In this document: positions 1 to 8,107 of the stretch, piece by piece
Layout: every line of letters begins with the position of its first letter
How positions within the stretch are numbered: the stretch's first letter is position 1
The notes under the pieces: model-generated
Seen by the model: only the letters and a program-made list of their open reading frames with translations
What the model was told of the DNA's origin: nothing
Database searches by the model: none
Translations under genes and position numbers: made by a program
Origin: Amycolatopsis eburnea
GTDB taxonomy: Bacteria; Actinomycetota; Actinomycetes; Mycobacteriales; Pseudonocardiaceae
NCBI RefSeq assembly: GCF_003937945.1
Contig: NZ_RSEC01000055.1
Location: 62,001 to 126,000, forward strand
Direction: 5' to 3'
DNA: 64,000 nt

Positions 1-152
1 AGGTTGCCCTCGACCGGGATCGTGCCGACCACGCGTTCGGCCGTCGCTTCGAGCAGCTTCATCCCGATCTTGTCGTTCAGCTGCTGGTCCGCCGCCGCCG
101 GGTCGATGCCCGACAGCCGCTCCACGTCGATGGGGGCGGCACTGTCCGTCAC
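1..152 (-). CDS. PaaI-type hotdog-fold thioesterase, N-terminal part
   Basis: Only the first 50 codons lie in the window; the gene runs off the left edge. The start is GTG at 152, preceded on the minus strand by an AGGAG ribosome site six bases away. The protein begins MTDSAAPIDVERL and continues with LNDKIGMKLLEAT, which resembles the start of PaaI-like acyl-CoA thioesterases. In actinobacteria such a gene is commonly divergent from polA, as here. The hotdog core is not visible, so the family call rests on the N-terminal similarity and the gene order. The gene shares the short 62-base spacer 153-214 with polA. Confidence 0.6.
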   Translation of the reverse strand, partial: MTDSAAPIDVERLSGIDPAAADQQLNDKIGMKLLEATAERVVGTIPVEGN

Positions 153-184
153 ACAAAGCTCCTGTTCCTATGCGACACGTAAGA

Positions 185-207
185 GTGTCGGACCCTCAGC
201 CTAGACT
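185..207 (+). promoter_or_regulatory. polA promoter, predicted leaderless
   Basis: A TAGACT -10 box at 202-207 ends seven bases before the GTG start of polA at 215. That places transcription start on or next to the start codon. Eight bases upstream of the -10 is GTGTCGGAC (185-193), a 6/9 match to the TTGTCRGTG element of actinobacterial DNA-damage promoters. It is a weak version of the element seen at uvrB and uvrA. Confidence 0.5.
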
Positions 208-214
208 CGGCCCC

Positions 215-2956
215 GTGAGCCCGAGTGAGAAGACGACCGTTGCCAACGCCACAGGATCGACCAGCGTCGCCGAGCGCCCGAAGCTGCTGCTGATCGACGG
301 CCATTCGATGGCCTACCGCGCCTTCTTCGCGCTGCCCGCGGAGAACTTCAAGACCAAGACCGGCCAGGTCACGAACGCGGTCTTCGGCTTCACCTCGATG
401 CTCATCAACCTGCTGCGCGACGAGGCGCCGACCCACCTTGCGGTGGCGTTCGACCTCTCGCGCAAGACGTTCCGCTCGGAGACCTACGCCGACTACAAGG
501 CGAACCGCAGCACGACGCCGGACGAGTTCCGCGGCCAGGTCGACCTGGTCAAGGAAGTCCTCGACGTGCTGGGGATCCCATCGCTGACGAAGGAGAACTT
601 CGAGGCCGACGACATCATCGCCACCCTCACCACGCAGGCGACGGCGGACGACTTCGACGTCCTGATCTGTACCGGCGACCGCGACGCGCTGCAGCTGGTC
701 ACCGAGCAGGTCACCGTGCTGTACCCGAAGCGCGGCGTGTCGGAGATGACCCGGTTCACGCCGGACGCCGTCGAGGAGAAGTACGGGCTCACCCCGCGGC
801 AGTACCCGGACTTCGCGGCGCTGCGCGGCGACCCCTCGGACAACCTGCCGAACATCCCGGGCGTCGGCGAGAAGACCGCGGCCAAGTGGATCAAGCAGTT
901 CGGCTCGCTCGACGACCTGATCGACCGCGTCGACGAGGTCAAGGGCAAGGCGGGGGACGCGCTGCGCGCGCACCTCAGCTCGGTCCAGCTGAACCGCCAG
1001 CTCACGGAGCTGATCCGGAACGTCGAGCTGGACGTCGCCCCGGCCGGGCTGGAGCTGCGCCCGTGGGACCGCGAAGCGGTGCACGCGCTGTTCGACGAGC
1101 TGGAGTTCCGCGTGCTGCGGGACAGGTTGTTCGCGACGCTGCAGAGCGCCGAGCCGGAGGCCGACGAGGGCTTCGAGGTCTCGGGTGCCGCGCTCGCGCC
1201 CGGCGCGCTGGGCGCGTGGCTGGCGGCGCACGCGGGCAAGGGCCAGCCGGTGGCGATGGCGTTCCGCACGGTGGGCGCGTCCGTCCGCTCCGACCTGCGC
1301 GCGGTGGCTTTCGCCGCGGCAGACGGCGAAGGCGCGTACGTCGACGTCACGGCGATGGACCAGGCCGACGACGCCGCGCTCGCCGCGTGGCTCGCCGACC
1401 CGGAGATCCGCAAGACCGGCCACGACCTCAAGGTCCCGCTGCACGCGATCCGCGCGCGCGGCTGGTCGCTGGCCGGGCTGGCCATGGACACGGCGCTGGC
1501 GGCGTACCTGGTGCGCCCGGGGCAGCGCACGTTCGAGCTGGACGACCTCGCGCTGCGCTACCTGCACCGCGAGCTGCGCTCGGAGACCGACGGCGGCGAC
1601 GGCCAGCTGTCGCTGCTCGACGGCGGCGCGGAAGGCCTGGAGCAGAAGGAGATCCAGGAAGAGCTCGTCAAGGCCCGCGCCATCTTCGAGCTGGCCGGCG
1701 CGCTCGAGAAGGAGCTGGAGCAGATCGGCGGCGCGAAGCTGCTCGCCGAGCTGGAGCTGCCGCTGCTGGAGGTGATCACCGAGCTGGAGATCGCCGGGGT
1801 CGCCGTCGACCTGGAGCAGCTGACCACGCTCGAAGCGCACTACCTGTCACGCGTCACGCAGGCCGCCGAAGAGGCGTACGCGGTGATCGGCAAGCAGATC
1901 AACCTCGGCTCGCCGAAGCAGCTGCAGGTCGTGCTGTTCGACGAGCTGGGCATGCCGAAGACCAAGCGCACCAAGACCGGCTACACGACCGACGCCGAGG
2001 CGCTGCAGGGCCTGTTCGAGAAGACCGAACACCCGTTCCTGCAGCACATGCTGGAGCACCGGGACGCGACGAAGCTGCGCACGACGGTCGAGGGGCTGAT
2101 CAAGTCCGTCGCCGACGACGGCCGCATCCACACCACGCTGCTGCAGACCATCGCGGCCACCGGGCGGCTGTCCTCGACCGAGCCGAACCTGCAGAACATC
2201 CCGGTCCGCACCGAGGAAGGCCGCCGCATCCGCGACGCCTTCGTCGTCGGCGAGGGCTTCACCGAGCTGATGACCGCGGACTACAGCCAGATCGAAATGC
2301 GGATCATGGCGCACCTCTCGCAGGACGAGGGCCTGATCGAGGCGTTCAACTCGGGCGAGGACCTGCACACCTTCGTCGCGTCGCGGGCGTTCTCGATGCC
2401 GCCGGAGGAGATCACGCCGGAGCTGCGCTACCGCGTCAAGGCGATGTCGTACGGCCTCGCGTACGGGCTGTCGGCGTACGGGCTTTCGCAGCAGCTGCGG
2501 ATCTCCACCGAAGAGGCCAAGGAGCAGATGGAGGCGTACTTCACGCGCTTCGGCGGCATCAGCGACTACCTCCACTCGGTCGTCGGTGTCGCGGCGAAGA
2601 ACGGGTACACCGAAACGGTCTTCGGCCGCCGCCGCTACCTGCCGGACCTCAACAGCGACAACCGCCAGCGCCGCGAGATGGCCGAGCGGATGGCGCTGAA
2701 CGCCCCGATCCAGGGCAGCGCGGCGGACATCATCAAGGTCGCGATGCTCAACGTCCACCGCGCGCTGGTCGAGGCGAAGCTGAAGAGCCGGATCCTGCTG
2801 CAGGTCCACGACGAACTCGTGCTCGAGGTGGCCGAGGGGGAGCGGGAGCAGCTGGAGGAGCTGGTGCGCCACGGCATGGGCTCGGCGTACGACCTCGCGG
2901 TGCCCCTGGAGGTCTCGGTCGGCTACGGGCGGTCCTGGAACGAAGCGGCGCACTGA
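215..2956 (+). CDS. polA: DNA polymerase I
   Basis: PolA fills gaps in excision repair and removes RNA primers during Okazaki fragment maturation. The 913-residue protein has an N-terminal 5'-3' exonuclease domain (LLLIDGHSMAYRAFF near residue 27, then the acidic ADDIIATL and TGDRDALQL motifs). A middle region stands in the place of the 3'-5' exonuclease without its acidic triad, as is usual in actinobacteria. The C-terminal polymerase has motif A (DYSQIE), motif B (RVKAMSYGLAYG) and motif C (QVHDEL). GTG at 215 was preferred to an in-frame ATG at 170 because a -10 box lies seven bases before it and the conserved sequence begins soon after. The gene ends at a strong terminator. Confidence 0.97.
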   Translation: MSPSEKTTVANATGSTSVAERPKLLLIDGHSMAYRAFFALPAENFKTKTGQVTNAVFGFTSMLINLLRDEAPTHLAVAFDLSRKTFRSETYADYKANRSTTPDEFRGQVDLVKEVLDVLGIPSLTKENFEADDIIATLTTQATADDFDVLICTGDRDALQLVTEQVTVLYPKRGVSEMTRFTPDAVEEKYGLTPRQYPDFAALRGDPSDNLPNIPGVGEKTAAKWIKQFGSLDDLIDRVDEVKGKAGDALRAHLSSVQLNRQLTELIRNVELDVAPAGLELRPWDREAVHALFDELEFRVLRDRLFATLQSAEPEADEGFEVSGAALAPGALGAWLAAHAGKGQPVAMAFRTVGASVRSDLRAVAFAAADGEGAYVDVTAMDQADDAALAAWLADPEIRKTGHDLKVPLHAIRARGWSLAGLAMDTALAAYLVRPGQRTFELDDLALRYLHRELRSETDGGDGQLSLLDGGAEGLEQKEIQEELVKARAIFELAGALEKELEQIGGAKLLAELELPLLEVITELEIAGVAVDLEQLTTLEAHYLSRVTQAAEEAYAVIGKQINLGSPKQLQVVLFDELGMPKTKRTKTGYTTDAEALQGLFEKTEHPFLQHMLEHRDATKLRTTVEGLIKSVADDGRIHTTLLQTIAATGRLSSTEPNLQNIPVRTEEGRRIRDAFVVGEGFTELMTADYSQIEMRIMAHLSQDEGLIEAFNSGEDLHTFVASRAFSMPPEEITPELRYRVKAMSYGLAYGLSAYGLSQQLRISTEEAKEQMEAYFTRFGGISDYLHSVVGVAAKNGYTETVFGRRRYLPDLNSDNRQRREMAERMALNAPIQGSAADIIKVAMLNVHRALVEAKLKSRILLQVHDELVLEVAEGEREQLEELVRHGMGSAYDLAVPLEVSVGYGRSWNEAAH

Positions 2957-2962
2957 GTTCAC

Positions 2963-3000
2963 GCTGTGCCACGGCCCGGATCACCGGGTCGTGGCGCGGC
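2963..3000 (+). terminator. polA terminator hairpin
   Basis: A 17-pair stem including three G-U pairs (2963-2979 with 2984-3000) closes on the loop ATCA, seven bases after the polA stop. It has no T tract, as in many actinobacterial terminators. A GTG in its right arm at 2991 is an unlikely start for the next gene. Confidence 0.75.
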
Positions 3001-3041
3001 TGCACCCGGGCGGCCGTCGTCAGGCGCCGCCCGGCGCGGCG

Positions 3042-3581
3042 ATGCTGTCCGCCATGGCCAGTGACTTCCAGCGACGCAAGATCTCCGTCGTCTTCGGCGC
3101 CATGGACGCCGACGACGACGGGTACCTGACCGAGGCCGACTTCCGGGCGCTCACGGCGAGGTGGCTCGACGTGCGCGGCACCGACGACGCCACGCCCGAG
3201 GGCGGGAAGCTCGCCGCGATCATGATGGGCTGGTGGGCGACGCTGCGCGATGCGTCCGACCGCGACCGCGACGGCAAGGTCTCCCTCGACGAGGTCCTCG
3301 GCGTCGTCGACGAGCTCCCGCGGATGCCCGGCGCGGTCACCGGAACGGCGTCGGCGATGTTCGAAGCGGTCGACGAAAACGGCGACGGCGCGATCTCGGC
3401 GGCGGAGTACGGCCGGATGATCGAGGCGTGGGGCGGTACTCCGGCCGACGACGTGTTCGCCCTCCTGGACACCGACGGCGACGGGCGGCTGTCCCACGAC
3501 GAGTTCACCCGCCACTGGTACGAGTTCTGGGCCGGCGACGACCCCGCCGCGCCGGGCAGCTGGGTGTTCGGGCGCGTCTAG
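3042..3581 (+). CDS. EF-hand calcium-binding protein, calerythrin-like
   Basis: A small acidic cytosolic protein of 179 residues with four EF-hand loops: DADDDGYLTEAD, DRDRDGKVSLDE, DENGDGAISAAE and DTDGDGRLSHDE. Each has Asp at loop position 1, Gly at 6 and an acidic residue at 12, so all four could bind calcium. Length and four-loop layout match the calerythrin/sarcoplasmic calcium-binding proteins of actinobacteria, which are thought to buffer or sense calcium. The start is ATG 3042 or ATG 3054; no strong ribosome site separates them. It follows the polA terminator and probably has its own promoter. The target, if it is a sensor, is unknown. Confidence 0.88.
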   Translation: MLSAMASDFQRRKISVVFGAMDADDDGYLTEADFRALTARWLDVRGTDDATPEGGKLAAIMMGWWATLRDASDRDRDGKVSLDEVLGVVDELPRMPGAVTGTASAMFEAVDENGDGAISAAEYGRMIEAWGGTPADDVFALLDTDGDGRLSHDEFTRHWYEFWAGDDPAAPGSWVFGRV

Positions 3582-3726
3582 CGGCGCACGGTTTTCCGAC
3601 GCCTCTGACGGAAATACTCACCGGCACCCGACACCGTTCGGCGTTCCCACTAACGCAGGACTCCGTTCGGGTGAGCCATTACCGCTGGGTAGGGAGGTCG
3701 GCGCCCGGCCGGGAGCGATCACGGCG

Positions 3727-3732
3727 TAGGGT
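3727..3732 (+). promoter_or_regulatory. -10 box for the trypsin-like gene, predicted leaderless
   Basis: TAGGGT sits exactly seven bases before ATG 3740. No Shine-Dalgarno sequence lies between them. No convincing -35 is visible. Confidence 0.5.
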
Positions 3733-3739
3733 CCGCAAA

Positions 3740-5341
3740 ATGGGGTTCGAGCGTGAGCGACGACGCTGGCGGGTCCGGCTGCACGACGAACTCGGCCGGG
3801 TGTGCGGGGCGGGCACGGTGCTGGACGAGTACCACGTGCTCACGAGCGCGCACGTCGTCGAGACCGCCGGTGGACCGAAGTCCGCGCTGACCGTCGACTT
3901 CGTCGGCCTGGCCGAGGCGCTGCCCGGCGCCGCGACCGTCGTCGAGGGCTGCTGGGTGCCCTCCGACGGCGGCGGCCACGGCGATCTGGCCCTGCTGCGC
4001 CTGGAGCGCCCCGAATCGCGCGTGTTCCGCGCACCGCTGCACCGCATGCCGCTCGGCGAGCACCAGCTCGTGCGCGCCTTCGGCTTCCCGCCCGGCTCGG
4101 TCGGCCGGTGGACCCACGCCCGTCTCGGCGCCCCGGACCCGACCGGCGGCGAGTGGGTCCGGCTGTTCCGCACCACCGAAGCCGAACCGCTCGGCCCCGG
4201 CTTCGGCGGCACCGCGGTGCTCGACGAGGCGACCGGCCACGTCGTCGGCGTGGTCGTCGGCAAGGACAGCGGGACGTGGATGGTGCCGGTCGAGACGATG
4301 CTCGGGCACCTGCCGCAGCTGAGCATCTGGACGTCCGGCAGCCCGGCCGTCGACGCGAGTTTCTCGCGCCCGGTCGGGGAAGCCGTCGACGTCTCGTTCG
4401 TGCGGCAGGTCGCGGACTGGTTCGCGAAGGCCGAGCCCGGCACCGTCTGGGTGGTCGACACCGGCGAGGCGGGCTCGCCCGTCGCGGCGGCCCTGCGGTT
4501 CGGCATCGTCCTCGCCGACCGCGAACGCTCGCTCGGCGTGCTGGGGCTGCCGCCCGCGTTCGGGCCGATGCCGCCGGCGGGCAGCGTCGACCTCGCCGTC
4601 GACGCCACCGGCCGCACCGCCGACGCGGTCCGCCACCGCATCGCCGACCGGCTGACGAGCGGCGTCGCCGGCCGCACCCTGGTCGTCGACGCGATCGACG
4701 ACTCCGCCGAACCCGACCGGCTCGTCGGCGAGGTGCTCGCCCCGCTGGCCGGCCGCGCGGCCGAACTCGGCCTCCGCCTGTTGCTCGGCTTCCGCGAGGA
4801 GTCGTCACCGGGGGTGGCGGCGGTGCGCGCGGGCACGGCCGCGGCCCGCCCGGCGCCCGACGACCTCGCCGGCCGCCTCGAGGTGCTGACGCAGGCGGTC
4901 GAGGAACTGGCGGAGATCGAGGCGTACCAGCTGCGCGTGGCGACGCGCTTCACGGGCGTGGCGATGCTCCCGGCCCGCGCCCACCGCCTCCGCGGCGCCC
5001 TCAAGCAGCTGCGCTCGGCCGAGGTCGACGGCGACGCGGAGTGGGTGGAGCGCCACATCGACAGCCACGAGCACGCGGTCGCCCCGGCGGTCGAGGACGG
5101 CCGCCGCCAGCGCGCGGTCCTCGACGGCCTGATGGCCCGCCGCGAGGAACTGCGCGCCCGCCTGGCGGCCGAGCACGAGCTGGCCCGCGAGCACGGCCTG
5201 GCCGCCGACCCGGAACTGGAGCAGGCGTACGTCCCGGCGAAGCGCCTGCTGATCGACGGCCCCTGCGAGCTGACGGCCGCGGCCACGGCGGTCGACACCT
5301 ACGCGGCCGCGGTCCGGGCCCGCCTCGAAGACCGCCCCTGA
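3740..5341 (+). CDS. Trypsin-like pseudo-protease fused to a degenerate P-loop-like domain and helical C-terminus
   Basis: The 533-residue protein opens with a chymotrypsin-fold domain (about 1-195). The His is in LTSAHVV (H38) and the Asp in HGDLALL (D82), but the expected GFSG nucleophile reads GFGG, with glycine at 156, so proteolysis seems lost. Residues 225-350 look like a worn NTPase: VVDTGEAGSPVAA sits where a P-loop would be but lacks the GK[ST], and RTLVVDAIDD resembles Walker B. Residues 370-530 are charged helices with coiled-coil character. Similar protease-NTPase architectures occur in actinobacterial conflict systems; here both active sites appear inactive, which suggests a scaffold or sensor. 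There is no signal peptide, so it should be cytosolic. No obvious partner is adjacent. Confidence 0.75.
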   Translation: MGFERERRRWRVRLHDELGRVCGAGTVLDEYHVLTSAHVVETAGGPKSALTVDFVGLAEALPGAATVVEGCWVPSDGGGHGDLALLRLERPESRVFRAPLHRMPLGEHQLVRAFGFPPGSVGRWTHARLGAPDPTGGEWVRLFRTTEAEPLGPGFGGTAVLDEATGHVVGVVVGKDSGTWMVPVETMLGHLPQLSIWTSGSPAVDASFSRPVGEAVDVSFVRQVADWFAKAEPGTVWVVDTGEAGSPVAAALRFGIVLADRERSLGVLGLPPAFGPMPPAGSVDLAVDATGRTADAVRHRIADRLTSGVAGRTLVVDAIDDSAEPDRLVGEVLAPLAGRAAELGLRLLLGFREESSPGVAAVRAGTAAARPAPDDLAGRLEVLTQAVEELAEIEAYQLRVATRFTGVAMLPARAHRLRGALKQLRSAEVDGDAEWVERHIDSHEHAVAPAVEDGRRQRAVLDGLMARREELRARLAAEHELAREHGLAADPELEQAYVPAKRLLIDGPCELTAAATAVDTYAAAVRARLEDRP

Positions 5342-5398
5342 CCCAGCTTCCCCCCGGCGCCGGCCGTGACAAGCGGCGCGCCGGGCGGGGCCCGCGAT

Positions 5399-5451
5399 GT
5401 CTTGAATGAGTCATTCAGGACCTCCGAAGACCTGAATGAGTCATTCAGGAC
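5399..5451. repeat. Paired palindromes CTGAATGAGTCATTCAG
   Basis: Two copies of a 17-base palindrome, CTGAATGA-G-TCATTCAG with the first slightly altered, lie head to head. Arms 5399-5419 and 5431-5451 can also pair with each other across an 11-base loop. It is the first of two hairpins in the 301-base gap between the converging genes ending at 5341 and 5643, and it is a likely two-way terminator. Confidence 0.7.
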
Positions 5452-5522
5452 CGCCGCCGGGCGAGCCGCCGCACCTTCGCCGGGCCCCTGCCGCGCTCCC
5501 CGCCCCGGCCCCGGCCCGAGTT

Positions 5523-5571
5523 CGTGAAGGCCACCTTGAGGAAGTACAAGTTCCTGAAGGTGGCCTTCACG
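5523..5571. repeat. Long inverted repeat with AAGGCCACCTT arms
   Basis: Arms 5523-5543 and 5551-5571 pair over 21 positions with one mismatch and a seven-base loop. The core AAGGCCACCTT/AAGGTGGCCTT recurs in the hairpin at 49565-49621. This is the second hairpin of the convergent gap. Confidence 0.75.
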
Positions 5572-5588
5572 GCTTTCGGCGCGCGGAA

Positions 5589-5611
5589 TTGTCGGTGCCT
5601 GCCGGTAGCGT
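5589..5611 (+). promoter_or_regulatory. Orphan DNA-damage type promoter
   Basis: TTGTCGGTG (5589-5597), eight bases, then TAGCGT (5606-5611) exactly fits TTGTCRGTG-N8-TANNNT. It points into the 3' end of the TetR gene on the other strand and is followed at once by a GGGGGCGCCCCC palindrome (about 5620-5631). No plus-strand gene lies downstream before 11.9 kb. Confidence 0.55.
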
Positions 5612-5642
5612 GGAAAACGGGGGGCGCCCCCGGCGGCCAGGC

Positions 5643-6215
5643 TCAGCGGCGGCCCAGGCCGCGGATCAGGACCATCACCGCGTCCCGCACCTCCGCCCGC
5701 GTCCGCTGCGGCCCGAACACCTGCCAGTCCAGCGCCACCACCAGCATCGTGCCGAACAGCCCCGCCGCCGCCGTCGGGATCTCCACGCCCTCCGGCAGCC
5801 GCCCGGCCGACTCCAACCGGGACAGCTGCTGCTTCACGATCGAGATGATCTCCTCGCGCAGCAGCGAAAGCGTCCCGTGCCACTGGCCCGGCGTCCGCCA
5901 CAGCTCGCTCACCAGGATCTGCGAAAACCCCGGGTACTGCGCGATGAACTCCAGCGTCGTGTCGACCTGCGCCTCGATCACGTCGAGCGGATCCGCGTCG
6001 GAAACGGCGGCGCGCAGCCGAAGAGCGAGCATGTCCACCCCGTACCGCAGGAGCGCGTCGACGAGGCCGTCCTTCGAGCCGAAGTTGTAGTACACCGTCC
6101 CCTTCGCGACCCCGGCCGCCGCCGCGATGTCGTCGACGGTCAGGCCCACCAGGCCCCGGCTCTTCGAGAGCTCCAGCGTGGCCTCGAAGAGCTTCTGCTT
6201 CGTCCCGCCGCTCAC
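5643..6215 (-). CDS. TetR-family regulator of the YhgE operon
   Basis: A 190-residue repressor. The N-terminal helix-turn-helix reads LTVDDIAAAAGVAKGTVYYNF, shown here in part; the rest is the helical ligand domain. The start is GTG at 6215, overlapping the stop of the upstream membrane gene as GTGA, so the genes are translationally coupled. A longer reading from further upstream would invade that gene. It is the last gene of a three-gene operon headed by a perfect TetR-type palindrome at 8820-8835, so autorepression of the whole operon is the natural inference. The ligand is unknown; neighbours suggest a membrane-active or secreted compound. Confidence 0.9.
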   Translation of the reverse strand: MSGGTKQKLFEATLELSKSRGLVGLTVDDIAAAAGVAKGTVYYNFGSKDGLVDALLRYGVDMLALRLRAAVSDADPLDVIEAQVDTTLEFIAQYPGFSQILVSELWRTPGQWHGTLSLLREEIISIVKQQLSRLESAGRLPEGVEIPTAAAGLFGTMLVVALDWQVFGPQRTRAEVRDAVMVLIRGLGRR

Positions 6216-8107
6216 AGGCTCAGCTCGGGTTTGAGCGCGGACACCGTCCAAACGCGACGCTTGCGCGCGGCCAGCGTGGACACCAGGATCCCGCCCACCA
6301 GGTAGGCGAGCAGCACCCCGATGTCACCCAGGATCTGCACCGTGGCGCCGCTGTAGAACAGGTGGCGGAAGCCGTCGATCGCGTAGCCCATCGGCAGCAC
6401 CACGTGCAGCGGGTACAGCGCGTCCGGGATCGTCTGCCAGGGGAACGTGCCGCCCGCGCTGACCAGCTGCAGCACCAGCAGCACCAGGCCGAGGAACTTG
6501 CCGACCGCGCCGAAGAACGCGTTGAGCGCGTGCACCACCGACGTGAACGTCAGCGACACCAGCACCGCGAACCCGATCGCGCCCAGCGGGTGCGCGATGT
6601 GGATGCCGACCAGCCAGGTCACCGCGCCGAACAGGACGATCACCTGCGCGGTGCCCAGCAGCGCCGAGGACAGCCAGCCGCCCACCGCGACGCGGAACGG
6701 GGACGCGCCCGCGGTCAGCGCCCGCGTCGAAAGCGGCCGCAGGATCAGGAACAGCACGAACGCGCCGATCCAGGTGGCCAGCGAGATGAAGAACGGGGCC
6801 AGCCCGGCGCCGTACGTCCCCGCCGACGCCTCGCCGTTGGCGTTCACCGCCACCGGGTCCGCGATCGTGTTGGCCGTCGCGTTGCGGGTCGGGTCGTCCG
6901 GGTTCGGGATCTGCTGGAGGCCCGCGGCCAGCCCGTCGCGCAGCTTGACCGCGCCGTCCGCGAGCTGGTTCGTCCCGTTGACGGCGGTCTTCTCGCCGTC
7001 GTTGAGCTGGGAAGCCCCGTCGCGAAGCTGGTTCGCGCCGTCGGACGCCTGCGCGATGCCGCTCGCCAGCTGCGGCGACGCCGCGGCGAGCTTGGCCGCG
7101 CCGTCGGACACCTGGCGGGCGCCGTCGGCCAGCTTCGCGAGGTCGCCGTTGGCCTGCTGGATCTTGCCGTTGGCCTGGTCGACCGGCGACCGCAGCTGGT
7201 CGGCCTTCGCGAGGATCGCCTGGACCTGCGCCTCCGGCACGCCGGCGTCGCGCAGGTCGGTCTGCAGCTGGCTGCGGTAGGAGTCGAGCTTGCCCTGGAT
7301 GTCGGACGACGCCGTCGCCGCGATCGAGGCAGCGTCCGCGACCTTCTGGTCGCCGGCGGCCACCTGCGAGGCGCCGTTCGCGAGCTGCTGGGTCTGCGAC
7401 GGCAGGGAGGCGGTGCCGCTCTTCAACGTGCCCAGGCCGGTCGCCAGCGTCGACGATCCGTCCGCGAGCTTCGCGGCACCGTCGGCCAGCTGCTGCTGAC
7501 CGGACTTGAGCTGCGAAGCGCCGTCGGCGAGCTGGGACGCGCCGGTCGAGGCCTCCTGGATCTTGGCGTAGATGGTGGAGAAGCCGACCAGGAACCGGTC
7601 CGCGGCCTCGCTGCCGACCTTCTCCGCGATCGTCTTGCGCACCTGCTCGGCGACCTGCTTCGCGATGGTGCCGGACAGGTAGTTGTTGGCGTCGTTGGTG
7701 GTCAGCGTGATCGTCGCCTGCTGCGGCTGGAAGTTGCCGACCGACAGCAGCGCGGCGGAGAACCCGCTCGGGATGCCGATGGCGAACGAGTACTTGTCGT
7801 TGCGGACGCCTTCGCGCGCCTCCTGCTCGGACACCTCGTGCCACTGGAAGGTGCCGGACTTGACCAGCTCGTCGGTCACCTCGCGGCCGACGTTGCGCTC
7901 CTGGCCGCTGGAGTCCTTCGCGCCCGCGTCGCTGGTGAAGACGGCGGCGGGCAGCTTGTCGAGGCGGCCGTACGGGTCGTAGTTCGCGTAGAGGTAGAAG
8001 GACGCGTAGAGCAGCGGCACCAGCACGAGCGCGATCAGCGCGAGCTTCGGCATCGTGCCGGTGGACAGGCGGCGCAGTTCGTTGCGCGCGATGCGGAAGG
8101 CGTTCAT
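6212..8107 (-). CDS. YhgE/Pip-family membrane protein
   Basis: A 631-residue membrane protein. One N-terminal membrane span (about 20-42) is followed by a large outside domain, then about five spans near the C-terminus (430-610). The outside part holds many short repeats of the type LADGASQL or LKSGTASL, typical of YhgE/Pip proteins and predicted to form a long coiled or beta-rod segment. Members include phage-infection protein Pip and actinobacterial ABC-2-like exporters. It starts with ATG at 8107, overlapping the preceding ATPase-like gene by four bases (ATGA). The operon order, ATPase-like then YhgE then TetR, suggests a regulated export or envelope-stress system. Substrate unknown. Confidence 0.88.
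   Translation of the reverse strand: MNAFRIARNELRRLSTGTMPKLALIALVLVPLLYASFYLYANYDPYGRLDKLPAAVFTSDAGAKDSSGQERNVGREVTDELVKSGTFQWHEVSEQEAREGVRNDKYSFAIGIPSGFSAALLSVGNFQPQQATITLTTNDANNYLSGTIAKQVAEQVRKTIAEKVGSEAADRFLVGFSTIYAKIQEASTGASQLADGASQLKSGQQQLADGAAKLADGSSTLATGLGTLKSGTASLPSQTQQLANGASQVAAGDQKVADAASIAATASSDIQGKLDSYRSQLQTDLRDAGVPEAQVQAILAKADQLRSPVDQANGKIQQANGDLAKLADGARQVSDGAAKLAAASPQLASGIAQASDGANQLRDGASQLNDGEKTAVNGTNQLADGAVKLRDGLAAGLQQIPNPDDPTRNATANTIADPVAVNANGEASAGTYGAGLAPFFISLATWIGAFVLFLILRPLSTRALTAGASPFRVAVGGWLSSALLGTAQVIVLFGAVTWLVGIHIAHPLGAIGFAVLVSLTFTSVVHALNAFFGAVGKFLGLVLLVLQLVSAGGTFPWQTIPDALYPLHVVLPMGYAIDGFRHLFYSGATVQILGDIGVLLAYLVGGILVSTLAARKRRVWTVSALKPELSL

Noticed and set aside
149-1840. 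Very long open frames on the minus strand opposite polA and other plus-strand genes
   Set aside because: They arise from GC-rich third positions of the real gene; their products are Arg/Ala-rich low-complexity with no motifs, while polA is unmistakable.
886-3129. Alternative long plus frame across polA and the EF-hand gene
   Set aside because: Low-complexity Arg-rich translation that crosses a terminator.
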